A DNA stretch of 64,000 bases from Halorubrum rutilum (GTDB lineage Archaea; Halobacteriota; Halobacteria; Halobacteriales; Haloferacaceae). Positions 17,701 through 25,210 of this stretch are shown piece by piece; within the stretch, counting starts at the first letter, position 1, and each line of letters begins with the position of its first letter. The notes beneath the pieces were generated by a model, which was given only the letters and a program-made list of their open reading frames with translations, ran no database searches and had not been told where the DNA came from. The DNA is taken from assembly GCF_024494565.1 (NCBI RefSeq), contig NZ_JANHDN010000002.1, positions 62,001 through 126,000 on the forward strand. Direction: 5' to 3'. Both the position numbers and the translations under genes were made by a program.

Positions 17701-17910
17701 GACGACACTTGTGAGTCGCGGAGGGTAAAACGCGATTTTGAGCCTGTCGAGCGCCGTTCAGACGGGTCGTCGTGCGAAGCGATCGGTCGAAGATTCCTCT
17801 GGGCCGATGATGAGAGCGGCCGTCTCAGCTCGTCGGTAGCGACACGGCGAGCAAACAATCGTAGGCGACGCTCACTCACAGACAGCCGATGCGGTGGCGC
17901 GCGGCTCCGA

Positions 17911-18331
17911 GCGGCCGCCCTCGGCGGCCGCGAAGGAGCGCGTGCGAGGGAGTCGCTGGCGCGGAACGCGCCAGCGACAGGGCGAGAGCGAAGCTCTCGC
18001 TTGCAACCGGACGTAGTCCGGCGACGAGGCTGGGGAGGCGTGAGGTGCGGTCGCGGTGCGGGGCGGGACTCAAAGGGGCAGCCACGAGGCGGGCGCAGGC
18101 GACGTAAGCAGGGTGGCGCTACGCGCCATGGGCAGCCGGCGGCTTTGCCGCCGGCGACACCGCAACGAGAGAGCGAACGAAGTGAGCGACCGAGTGCGGA
18201 GCGCAGCGAGCGTGCGCCCGCCTCGTGGCTGGGGCTTTGTGGGTGTTCTCCGGGGTAGAAACGACGTAGTGCCGAGCGGCTGGGACTTTGGACGACTTCA
18301 CCACACCAGCGTCAACCCCGGATCACCGGGG
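17911..18331. repeat. Hairpin-cluster repeat element
   Basis: Seven perfect inverted repeats with very short loops. 17911-17931: 9 bp, loop CTC. 17952-17978: 12 bp, loop GAA. 17982-18000: 8 bp, loop GAA. 18007-18021: 6 bp, loop GTA. 18114-18128: 6 bp, loop TAC. 18135-18155: 9 bp, loop TTT. 18316-18331: 6 bp, loop ATCA. Between them lie near-repeats of GGGACTTTGG. There is no transposase and no clear terminal repeat. It may be a non-autonomous repeat, a structured non-coding RNA, or both. Confidence 0.7.
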
Positions 18332-18505
18332 AATCGGGACTTTGGAGGCGCTCGTCACAGCGCCCTAACTACTCAAAAAATATCGATAACGACACTAGCC
18401 GTCGGATATGGCGACCGCTCGACGAACTCGATACGCCTGTCCGCGCGGCGCCGTGTTCGTACCGAACTCGGTCGATCCGGGTCGAACTCGCGGCGTCCGG
18501 GTCCC

Positions 18506-18877
18506 TCAGGACCCGTCGCGTTCCGTCGACGAATCGTCGGACGAGCCGCCGAAACGCACGACGAGCCGCTCGGTCGTCGGGGCGTAGACGGTCATCTCCG
18601 TCCCCTTCTCGGAGTACCAGGTCTTGACCGGGGCGATCAGCTCCGCCTCGCAGAGCCGGTCGAGGTGGTACGTCACGTTCTGGAGGGACGCGTCGACGTC
18701 GGCGGCGACGTCGGAGGCCGTGCCGGGCTCGTCCGTGAGCGCGGCGAGGACCCGCTGGGCGGTGTCACACGAGAGGGCGCGGAGGGCGTCGGTCGGCTCG
18801 TCGCGTCCGATGACGACGTCCGTCTCCTCTCGCGGGGCGTGGTCGACCGTCGGCTGGTGTGGAAACGCGCTTGCCAT
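18506..18877 (-). CDS. ArsR-like winged-helix regulator
   Basis: 123 residues. A winged helix spans about 25-95: DALRALSCDTAQRVLAALTD, ASDVAADVDASLQNVTYHLD and the wing LIAPVKTWYSEKG. The ATG at 18877 was chosen because the longer upstream frame crosses the promoter palindrome. It is transcribed divergently from a GbsR-like regulator, with an 18-base near-palindrome between them. This suggests autoregulation or cross-regulation. Target genes are not evident. Confidence 0.82.
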   Translation of the reverse strand: MASAFPHQPTVDHAPREETDVVIGRDEPTDALRALSCDTAQRVLAALTDEPGTASDVAADVDASLQNVTYHLDRLCEAELIAPVKTWYSEKGTEMTVYAPTTERLVVRFGGSSDDSSTERDGS

Positions 18878-18908
18878 GGGCTTGGAGGGTGAGCGAGGTA
18901 TTCGCTCT

Positions 18909-18926
18909 GTTCGGTTCAAGCCGAAC
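18909..18926. promoter_or_regulatory. Candidate operator between divergent regulators
   Basis: GTTCGGTTCAAGCCGAAC is an 18-base inverted repeat with one mismatched pair. It lies 32 bases upstream of the ArsR-like ATG and just ahead of the TATA-like TTTAATACTTA (18938-18948) that faces the GbsR-like gene. Either regulator could bind it and control both promoters. Confidence 0.5.
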
Positions 18927-19013
18927 GAATCAAACGATTTAATACTTACGAAACGTCTACGTCGCGTATGGCCGTTCGACACGCTCACCGGTCCGCGCGA
19001 CGGGGGCACCCGT

Positions 19014-19580
19014 ATGAGTGAGGACGCCGCGGTCGCCCGCGAGCGCGTCATCGAGTCGCTCGAACAGTCGGCCGAGGTGTACGGGCTGAGCCGCAGCGCC
19101 GGTCGGATCTACGGCGTGCTCTACTTCGCGACCGACCCGCTGTCGATCCCCGAGCTCGTCGAGCGGACCGGGTACGCGAAGTCGACCGTCAGCAACGTCA
19201 CTCGCACGCTCACGCGGGTCGGGCTGATCCGGCGACGGTCCTCGGACGGCGGCGGGCGGCGGGTCCGGTTCGCCGCCGAGCGGGAGGTCTGGTTCATCGT
19301 CCAGACCGTCTTCCGGCAGTACGTGTCCCGCGAGCTGCAGACCACGCACCGGGAGATCCGACGCGCGGAACGCGGCCTCGACGACGCCGAGGACGCCGAC
19401 GACGCCGAGGACGCCGAAGACGCAGACGACGCCGACGGGACAGACGACGCAAACGGCGTCGAGGCCGAGCGGATCCGCGAGCTCCGGGAGACGTACGCGG
19501 ACCTCCAGGAGATCGTCGAGCTCGCGTCCGACCTCTCCGCCGCGGAACTGCGGGACGCGCTGGAGTCCTACGAGCGGTAG
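19014..19580 (+). CDS. GbsR/MarR-like transcriptional regulator with acidic insert
   Basis: 188 residues. The winged-helix part (about 20-85) contains GVLYFATDPLSIPELVERTG and YAKSTVSNVTRTLTRVGLI, matching COG1510 (GbsR). A helix and an unusual run of Asp/Glu/Ala dipeptides follow (residues about 122-148, from 19379 to 19460). The C-terminal helices (RELRETYADLQEIVELAS) could dimerise. The acidic run is built from near-repeats of GACGCCGAG and probably arose by slippage. Divergent partner: the ArsR-like gene. Confidence 0.83.
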   Translation: MSEDAAVARERVIESLEQSAEVYGLSRSAGRIYGVLYFATDPLSIPELVERTGYAKSTVSNVTRTLTRVGLIRRRSSDGGGRRVRFAAEREVWFIVQTVFRQYVSRELQTTHREIRRAERGLDDAEDADDAEDAEDADDADGTDDANGVEAERIRELRETYADLQEIVELASDLSAAELRDALESYER

Positions 19581-19617
19581 CGCTCGCCGGTCCCCGCGTC
19601 CTCCCGATCGAACGCCC

Positions 19618-20169
19618 CTACCAGTACACCGCGTACGTGCACTCGTCGCCGCCCTCTCGCCGGCAGCTCGATCCGACCTCCTCGATGAAGACGAACGAGT
19701 CGACCGGGGCGTGTTCCCGCGCCACGCCGCGGATCAGCCCGCGGTCGAACGGGCACGGGTACGGCGTGTGACACGTCACCTCGCCGGTCCGGTCGTCGAC
19801 GCGCTCGAAGCGGTACTCGCCGACCTCCCCGCCGCGGTGGTTCCGGCGGTAGGCGTCGTCGATCCCGCGGAGCCCGGCCGGAACGGTATCCGACTCGTCC
19901 GGCCAATCGGCGACGTCGGGGAGCTGCTCGCCGAGCCGGTCGAGGACGTGCGGCTGGAGGTCCGCCGCGATGGTCTCGAACGCGTCCAGCCACGCCTGCT
20001 GCGGGTACCACTCGTCGGGCGCCGGATCGCGGATCCCCGCCTCCGCGAGCGCCGCGAGCGCCCGGTCGCGGTACGCGTCGGAGAACCGACCCATCCCCTC
20101 CTCGACGACCGACAGGACCGTCCGACCGTTCACCTCCGCGTCCCGGTCGAACGCCTCGTACGGAGTCAT
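19618..20169 (-). CDS. Conserved haloarchaeal protein, possible V4R-like ligand-binding domain
   Basis: 183 residues, no firm family. The C-terminal part has a Cys pattern: CHTPYPCPFD, then SSCRREGGDECTYAVYW at the very end. The terminal CR..GGD.CTY..W arrangement resembles the last strand of V4R/heme-NO-binding-like domains, which bind small ligands or metals through Cys and His. The N-terminal part is helical (GMGRFSDAYRDRALAALAEA). The resemblance is by eye only. The gene stands alone between the GbsR-like and ribbon-helix-helix genes. Confidence 0.6.
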   Translation of the reverse strand: MTPYEAFDRDAEVNGRTVLSVVEEGMGRFSDAYRDRALAALAEAGIRDPAPDEWYPQQAWLDAFETIAADLQPHVLDRLGEQLPDVADWPDESDTVPAGLRGIDDAYRRNHRGGEVGEYRFERVDDRTGEVTCHTPYPCPFDRGLIRGVAREHAPVDSFVFIEEVGSSCRREGGDECTYAVYW

Positions 20170-20327
20170 GCTGCGCGTCTAACGAGTTCGGGGACATAAA
20201 CCCAACACATCGGACGACGGGCGGACGGACGCCGCGACGCGGCGCGGCGGTCGCGACGGGCGCCCGTCCGAGAAGCTTCATCTTATCTGACAAAAAGGTA
20301 ATACGGGTGGGGACGCCTCGTGAGTCC

Positions 20328-20795
20328 ATGGTGAAGAGCACGGTCCGGTTTCCCGAGTCGGTCGTCGGCGAGATCGAGTCGCTGGTCGAGGAGGGCCAGT
20401 TCGAGAGCAAGTCCGAGTTCTACCGGTTCTCGACCGACTACGTGCTGAAACAAGTGCTCGACGACTACGAGCCGGAGACGATCGACTACGAGGAGATCAG
20501 GGGGGAGGTGATGCCGCGGGCGGAGCGCGAGCTCGGCGGCGACGCCGACGCGGACCACCCGCCGTTCTTCGAGAGCGTCGCCTTCGTGCGGAAGCTCGCG
20601 CTCCGCGGGAACTTCAGCGACGCCGAGGACTTCATCGACCACCAGTACGTGCCGGGCGACCGCCACGCGGTCGTCCTCGAAGAGCTCCTCCGGCTGTACC
20701 GGGCGGAGGCGGCCCCCGCCCCGCGGGGGACCGTTCCGCAGGAGACCGCCCCGGACCGCGAGCCGCGGGCCGCGCCGGACGAGCCGCAGCGCTGA
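20328..20795 (+). CDS. Ribbon-helix-helix (CopG-like) DNA-binding protein
   Basis: 155 residues. The first 45 residues form an RHH domain: strand KSTVRFPESV, helix GEIESLVEEGQF, helix SKSEFYRFSTDYVLKQVL. RHH dimers insert the strand pair into the DNA major groove. The remaining 100 residues are helical and acidic (FVRKLALRGNFSDAEDFIDH) and may bind a ligand or partner; the end is Pro-rich. A TATA-like AAAAAGGTAATA lies about 25-35 bases upstream of the ATG. No toxin gene follows, so a toxin-antitoxin role is not supported. Confidence 0.8.
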   Translation: MVKSTVRFPESVVGEIESLVEEGQFESKSEFYRFSTDYVLKQVLDDYEPETIDYEEIRGEVMPRAERELGGDADADHPPFFESVAFVRKLALRGNFSDAEDFIDHQYVPGDRHAVVLEELLRLYRAEAAPAPRGTVPQETAPDREPRAAPDEPQR

Positions 20796-20888
20796 TCGGT
20801 CGCCGCCTCCTCCGACCCTGCTCGGCTCAGTCGCCCGGTTTCCCCGCTCAGCTGCCTGGATTTCTCGCTCAGCCCCCGGCTTCCTCGC

Positions 20889-21134
20889 TCAGTTCTCCGA
20901 CTCCCCTCGGCTCAGTCGCCACCGGAGCGCCGCGGCGACGGCGAGCACCGCCGCGAACGTGACGATCCCGGAGATCAGCGCGCCGCGAGCGCCGGTGACG
21001 CCGGCGGTGAACGCGCTCGCCGACGCCCCGCCGCCGGCGACGGCCGCGCCGCCGGCCAGTCCGCCGAACCCGATACAACAGAGGCTCAACAGGCTGACGA
21101 GCGACAGCGACCCGAGCAGACCGTCCCCGCTCAC
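20889..21134 (-). CDS. Small two-span membrane protein, hypothetical
   Basis: 81 residues, GTG start. Two hydrophobic segments (about 8-32 and 52-70) are separated by a small-residue loop. A Cys-Cys pair sits in the first (LLSLCCIGFGG). The end is basic then acidic (RWRLSRGESEN), predicting a cytoplasmic C-terminus. It is not recognised; a heavy-metal transport relative is conceivable because of the Cys pair, but the evidence is weak. Confidence 0.5.
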   Translation of the reverse strand: MSGDGLLGSLSLVSLLSLCCIGFGGLAGGAAVAGGGASASAFTAGVTGARGALISGIVTFAAVLAVAAALRWRLSRGESEN

Positions 21135-21263
21135 GGGCCGGCCCTCCGCCTCCGAACCGAGCCGGGCGCCGGGGGCGGCGTCGGTGCGAACGCGTTCATG
21201 CTTCCGGCTCGTCGATCCGCGCGTGAATAAGTGACGGGATCTGGCGCGTCGCGCGTCAGACCG

Positions 21264-21701
21264 TCACGCCGACGCGGGGACGGAGACGACCGTCGTCGAC
21301 GCGTCGCGGAGGACCCGCTCCGTCGTGCTGCCGAGCAGGTCGCCCGCGGCGTCGCGCGCGCCGCGGGTCCCCATGACGATCGCGTCGGCGTCGACGTCCT
21401 CGGCGTACGCGACGATCTCGCGGGAGGGGACGCCCTCCGCGATCGCGGTCTCGCAGTCGATCTCCGCCGCGGTCGCCTCCGTCTCGATCCGCTCGACGGC
21501 CGCTTCGAGGCGGAGGCGCTCCGCCTCGTCGTCGCCGCCGTCGGCCACGCCCGGCGTCCCCGATCGCTCGTACGTCGGGAGCTCCTCGACAACGCCGAGG
21601 ACGTGGATCGCCCCGTCGGGGGCCGTGACCTCGATCGCGTCGTCCACGGCCGCGAACGCGGCGTCGCTACCGCCGGTCGGGATCAGGGTCGTGCCGTACA
21701 T
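21264..21701 (-). CDS. Universal stress protein (UspA family)
   Basis: 145 residues, a single UspA domain starting YGTTLIPTGGSD. The nucleotide-binding motif G-2x-G-9x-G-S/T is present as GTRGARDAAGDLLGST near residue 115, so it probably binds ATP. The ATG at 21701 follows the family start. The gene is alone between hypothetical genes. Three further UspA genes or domains occur in this window (44028, 56474, 63916). Confidence 0.92.
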   Translation of the reverse strand: MYGTTLIPTGGSDAAFAAVDDAIEVTAPDGAIHVLGVVEELPTYERSGTPGVADGGDDEAERLRLEAAVERIETEATAAEIDCETAIAEGVPSREIVAYAEDVDADAIVMGTRGARDAAGDLLGSTTERVLRDASTTVVSVPASA

Positions 21702-21933
21702 GCGGTCGGCGATACGGGCGCGTTTCCAAAGAGAATTACCGTCGTCCGAGGCCCCGCGGAGGCCGCGACGCGTCGCCAGCGCGCGGCGGACGAACTGCCG
21801 TCGCCGCGACGGACGCATCACCGTCTCCGTGACGCGCCGTCGTCACCTCCGATCCGATGAACGGCCCGCGAACCGGCCGCTAAAGGGCCAGTAAGATATT
21901 TCAGCGTTCAGCTGTTGATCGTTACCAAGCGTC

Positions 21934-22371
21934 ATGGAAGTCGCGGACGACGGATCGGATCGGCCCCGATCCGACGACGATTCACGAGGGCGTCACACGT
22001 ATCGGACGGACCGGGCCGTCCGCGAGGGCGGTCGGCTCCTCGGCGAGGTCGACGGCGACCGCTTCCGCGAGGTGCTCCTGCGCCACCCGGACGCGTGCGA
22101 GGCGTACAGGATGATATCGGGGACCGGATACCGGGACCCGGCGGAGGCGACGGGGAGCTACACCGCGGCGGAACACGCCGGCCGGGTCGAGGCGGACGTC
22201 GAGTCGGTCGCGGCGGGACTGATCGACCCCGCCCACACCTGCGTCGTCAGGCTCGACACGACCGGGCCGCAGCTCGCGACGGTCCGGAACGAGGTCGAGC
22301 GGGCGCAGGTCGAGTTCGACGTCGACCGGGTCCGGTGGGTGGCGCCGGAGGGGACGGGCTCCGGCGGCTGA
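21934..22371 (+). CDS. Hypothetical haloarchaeal protein, 145 residues
   Basis: No family recognised. The first 25 residues are charged and probably disordered. A compact alpha/beta part follows, with HPDACEAYRMISGTGYRDP and VVRLDTTGPQLATVRNEVER. No membrane segment, signal or Cys pair. An A+T-rich stretch (AAGATATTTCAGC at 21893-21905) lies about 30-40 bases upstream of the ATG and is a reasonable promoter. It is followed in the same direction by the ligase gene, 132 bases away. Confidence 0.6.
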   Translation: MEVADDGSDRPRSDDDSRGRHTYRTDRAVREGGRLLGEVDGDRFREVLLRHPDACEAYRMISGTGYRDPAEATGSYTAAEHAGRVEADVESVAAGLIDPAHTCVVRLDTTGPQLATVRNEVERAQVEFDVDRVRWVAPEGTGSGG

Positions 22372-22503
22372 CCCGACGGCCGGCTCGTCCGCGCCGTACC
22401 GGACCGCACGGACCGCACCCCGCCGCGTCCGGTTCCGACGCACCGAGGGCCTTCGTGTCGGCTCGGAGTTACTTTCATGTCGGATTCCGACCTATGCGTG
22501 TGT

Positions 22504-24054
22504 ATGACTAGCACGGGAGACGACCCGGTCGAGCGGCTGAAGGGGGTCGCCGACGTCGACGTGGAGGCGTTCGACGCGCGAGTCCGCGAGGAGGCCGACG
22601 CGGTCCGGGACCACGTGGACGCGGGGACGTTCGACAACGAGCAGGTGACGACCGGGCTGGAGTACGAGTTCTACGCCGTCGACCGGGAGACGAGGGTGCT
22701 CCGCCGGATCCCGCGATCGCTCCTGTCCTGCGCGGGGTTCGACCGGGAGCTCGGGCTCCACAACGCGGAGCTCAACTCCTCCGTCCACCCGTTCACGGGT
22801 CGCGGGGTCGACGCCGTCCGGGCCGAGGTCGTCGGGAAGGTGGACGCGTTCCAGCGGCGCGCCGCCGGAGACGGGATCCGCCTCGTGAGCGACGGCATGT
22901 GGGCGGTCGGGCCGGCGGAGCAGACGACCGAGGGCTACCTGACCGAGGCCACCCGCGAGGGAGGGCTGACGCTCGGGATCAACGTCAGCAACGGGGTCCG
23001 GTACCACGGGTTCGCCAGCGTCGGCGACGACCGGATGATCGGCGGCGAGATCGACGTCCCCGGCGCGCGGATCGACGCCGACAGCGCCGGGCCGGTCAGC
23101 CTCACCGCGTCGATCCAGCCCCACTACCAGCCCCGCCGCGCCGCCGCCCTCCCGCGGTACCACCGGGCCGCGATACGGCTCGCCGGGCCGCTCCTCGCGC
23201 TCGCCGCGAACTCGCCGTTCCTGCCGCCCGCGCTCTACGACGACCCCGGACCCGACCGCGACCTGCTCGTGAGCGACGGGTACGCCGAACACCGGATCCC
23301 GGTGTACGAACAGATGATGAACCCGGCCGGACGCGACCGGAAGGTGAAGCTCCCCCGCGACGTCGACACCACCGGAGCGGCGGTCGAGCGGATCGCGTCC
23401 GACCCCGTGCTGGTTCCGGCGGAGATCGAGGCGGCGGGCCGGTTCGACGACGAGTTCGTCCACTTCCGACACAAGCACGGGAGCTACTGGCGGTGGGTCC
23501 GCCCGGTGTTCGACGGCGCGACCGAGGAGCGCGCCAGCGCCCGGATCGAGTTCCGACCGGTCCCCGGGCAGCCGACGGTCCCCGACTCGACGGCGGTCCT
23601 CGCCGCCTTCGGCGGGGCGATGCGGGGGATCGTCGAGCGCGACCACCCGGTGCTCGACCTCCCGTGGGAGCGGGCCGAGGAGAACTTCTACGCGGCCGCC
23701 CGCGGCGGGCTCGACGCCGAGATGACCTGGGTCACGGCCGACGGCGACGAGACGACGGACCCGGAGGAGCTGTACGGCGACCTGTTCGCGGCCGCGGCGG
23801 TCGGCCTGGAGGCGCACGGCTGTACGGCGGACCGGACCGCGGCCGCGCTCGCCCCGCTCCGGCACCGGGTCGAGACCGGTCGGACGCCCGCGGGCTGGAA
23901 GCGGTCCGCCGTCGAGGTCGCGCTCGACGAGGGCGAGGCGCCCGCCGAGGCGGTCCGGACGACCCAGCGCGCCTACGTCCGACTCCAGGGGCGGACGCTC
24001 TACGACGGGTCGCTCGCGGACTGGCCCGACCCGGAGGCGGTCGTTCACGTCTGA
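22504..24054 (+). CDS. Glutamate-cysteine ligase-like enzyme
   Basis: 516 residues, carboxylate-amine ligase related to glutamate-cysteine ligase. The metal/ATP-binding strand GLEYEFYAVD is at about residue 50, followed by LGLHNAELNSSVHPF. NSPFLPPALYDD and the late IEFRPVPGQPTVPDS fit the family core. Haloarchaea make gamma-glutamylcysteine as their main thiol, so this could act there or on another amine. The ATG at 22504 was chosen over 22477, because TTACTTTCA (22467-22475) sits about 30 bases upstream as a leaderless promoter would. Length exceeds the usual archaeal GshA of about 360 residues. Confidence 0.72.
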   Translation: MTSTGDDPVERLKGVADVDVEAFDARVREEADAVRDHVDAGTFDNEQVTTGLEYEFYAVDRETRVLRRIPRSLLSCAGFDRELGLHNAELNSSVHPFTGRGVDAVRAEVVGKVDAFQRRAAGDGIRLVSDGMWAVGPAEQTTEGYLTEATREGGLTLGINVSNGVRYHGFASVGDDRMIGGEIDVPGARIDADSAGPVSLTASIQPHYQPRRAAALPRYHRAAIRLAGPLLALAANSPFLPPALYDDPGPDRDLLVSDGYAEHRIPVYEQMMNPAGRDRKVKLPRDVDTTGAAVERIASDPVLVPAEIEAAGRFDDEFVHFRHKHGSYWRWVRPVFDGATEERASARIEFRPVPGQPTVPDSTAVLAAFGGAMRGIVERDHPVLDLPWERAEENFYAAARGGLDAEMTWVTADGDETTDPEELYGDLFAAAAVGLEAHGCTADRTAAALAPLRHRVETGRTPAGWKRSAVEVALDEGEAPAEAVRTTQRAYVRLQGRTLYDGSLADWPDPEAVVHV

Positions 24055-24158
24055 GTCGGGGGCCGGAGGCGGGGGAGGCCGGCGCGTGGGCGGCGACCGA
24101 GACCGGCGGCGTTCGGGACCGGAGTCGCCGCGACGCGCCGCCCCGGCCGCGGGACGGA

Positions 24159-25040
24159 TCAGCCGCGTCGCACCGCGATGTCGGAGTAGCCGCAGCCGTC
24201 ACAGGAGAGGGTCTCGCGGGCGCCGAACCGGTACGCCGACAGGGCCGCCCCGCAGCGCGGGCAGGGGTCGCCCGCGGCGAGCGGCGGCGCGTGGCGGACG
24301 CCCGCGACCACGAGCCGGACGGCGAGCTCGTCCCCGGCCGCCTCGTCGACCGCGCCGCCCCAGATCACGTTGGCGTCGGCGCCGATCCGCTCGCGGACCG
24401 CCGCGATCGCGTCGGTCGCGGCGGCGACGCTCGTGGCCGGATCGACGACGACGTCCACGAGGACCGCGCTCGCGTCGGTCGCGTCGACCCCGGTCGGGAG
24501 TCCGTCGAAGGCCGCCGCGACCGCGCCCCCCGGCGCGTCGCGGTCGGCGGTCCCGGTTCCCAGGGCGGCGACGCCGGCCGAGAGCACCGTCTCGGCGTCG
24601 GTGAGGTCGAGGTTGACGAAGCCGGGCTCCTGGACCGTCGCGAGGAACGCGCGGACCGCCGGCTCGACGGCGTCGCCCTCGGCGAGCAACGCGGCGTCGA
24701 CGGCGTCGCGGACCGCCGCCAGCGCGTCGCCCTCGGCCGCGACCGCGGGGACGACCGCGACCGCGAAGGCGTCGAGGGCGGCGAGCGCCCGGAGCGTCTC
24801 GGCCGCCTCGCCGTCCTCGCCGACCTCGTCGGGGTCGAGGGCGACGACGACGGCCGCCGGGGGCCTGGGGGCGGCCCCCGACGCGTCGGCCGCCTCCGCG
24901 AGGAGGTCCTCGGCCGACGCGTGCCTGGCGTTCCGGAACGACGCGCCGGCGAGCCGGTCGGCGTACGCGCCGAGGCCGCAGACGACGACCGAGCCGCCGA
25001 GGGCGTCGGCCGCCTCGCGCAGGTCGTCCCGGTGGGTCAT
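24159..25040 (-). CDS. Divergent FtsZ-like protein with C-terminal zinc ribbon
   Basis: 293 residues. The middle and C-terminal regions follow FtsZ closely. ALDAFAVAVVPAVAAEGD corresponds to the FtsZ strand leading to H7, and PGFVNLDLTDAETVLSAGVA to the T7 loop with its NxDxxD catalytic motif. ALGTGTA and IGADANVIWGGAVDEAAGDE match the C-terminal domain. The N-terminal GTP-binding loop GGGTGTG is absent and the N-terminal domain is shortened. A zinc ribbon ends the protein (CPRCG ... CDGCG). It is therefore probably not a self-sufficient GTPase, but could pair with FtsZ or CetZ. Role unknown. Confidence 0.7.
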   Translation of the reverse strand: MTHRDDLREAADALGGSVVVCGLGAYADRLAGASFRNARHASAEDLLAEAADASGAAPRPPAAVVVALDPDEVGEDGEAAETLRALAALDAFAVAVVPAVAAEGDALAAVRDAVDAALLAEGDAVEPAVRAFLATVQEPGFVNLDLTDAETVLSAGVAALGTGTADRDAPGGAVAAAFDGLPTGVDATDASAVLVDVVVDPATSVAAATDAIAAVRERIGADANVIWGGAVDEAAGDELAVRLVVAGVRHAPPLAAGDPCPRCGAALSAYRFGARETLSCDGCGYSDIAVRRG

Positions 25041-25210
25041 CCGAGCGGGCCGTTTCGACTCCGGCGACAAACCCCTTCGCACTCGCTCGCGGCCGGGGCG
25101 ACCGACCGCGGGCGGTCGCCGCCGGCGGGACGCTCCCGGCGAGACGTACTGAGCGGGACGCCGCCGGCCGGATCCCAACCGCTAAGCCCCGCCGACCGCG
25201 ACCGACCGGC

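Larger units (their letters stand above)
17680..18505. other. 826-base gene-free region with repeat element
   Basis: No credible gene. 17680-17880 holds the AIM24 promoter and unremarkable sequence. 17911-18331 is a hairpin-rich element. 18362-18412 is A+T-rich for this genome (ACTACTCAAAAAATATCG at its start) and may be its border or a promoter. The open frames seen through here read as low-complexity Arg/Ala/Gly and lack coding character. Confidence 0.7.

Noticed and set aside
17889..18258. Open frames through the hairpin region as proteins
   Set aside because: Low-complexity Arg/Ala/Gly composition, overlapping in both strands and interrupted by perfect hairpins.
20328..20795. Antitoxin of a toxin-antitoxin pair, or cell-division regulator CdrS
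   Set aside because: No toxin gene follows, the protein is much longer than CdrS, and no ftsZ gene is adjacent.
22477..22503. Upstream ATG for the glutamate-cysteine ligase-like gene
   Set aside because: It would start almost on top of the likely TATA box; the ATG at 22504 has correct leaderless spacing.
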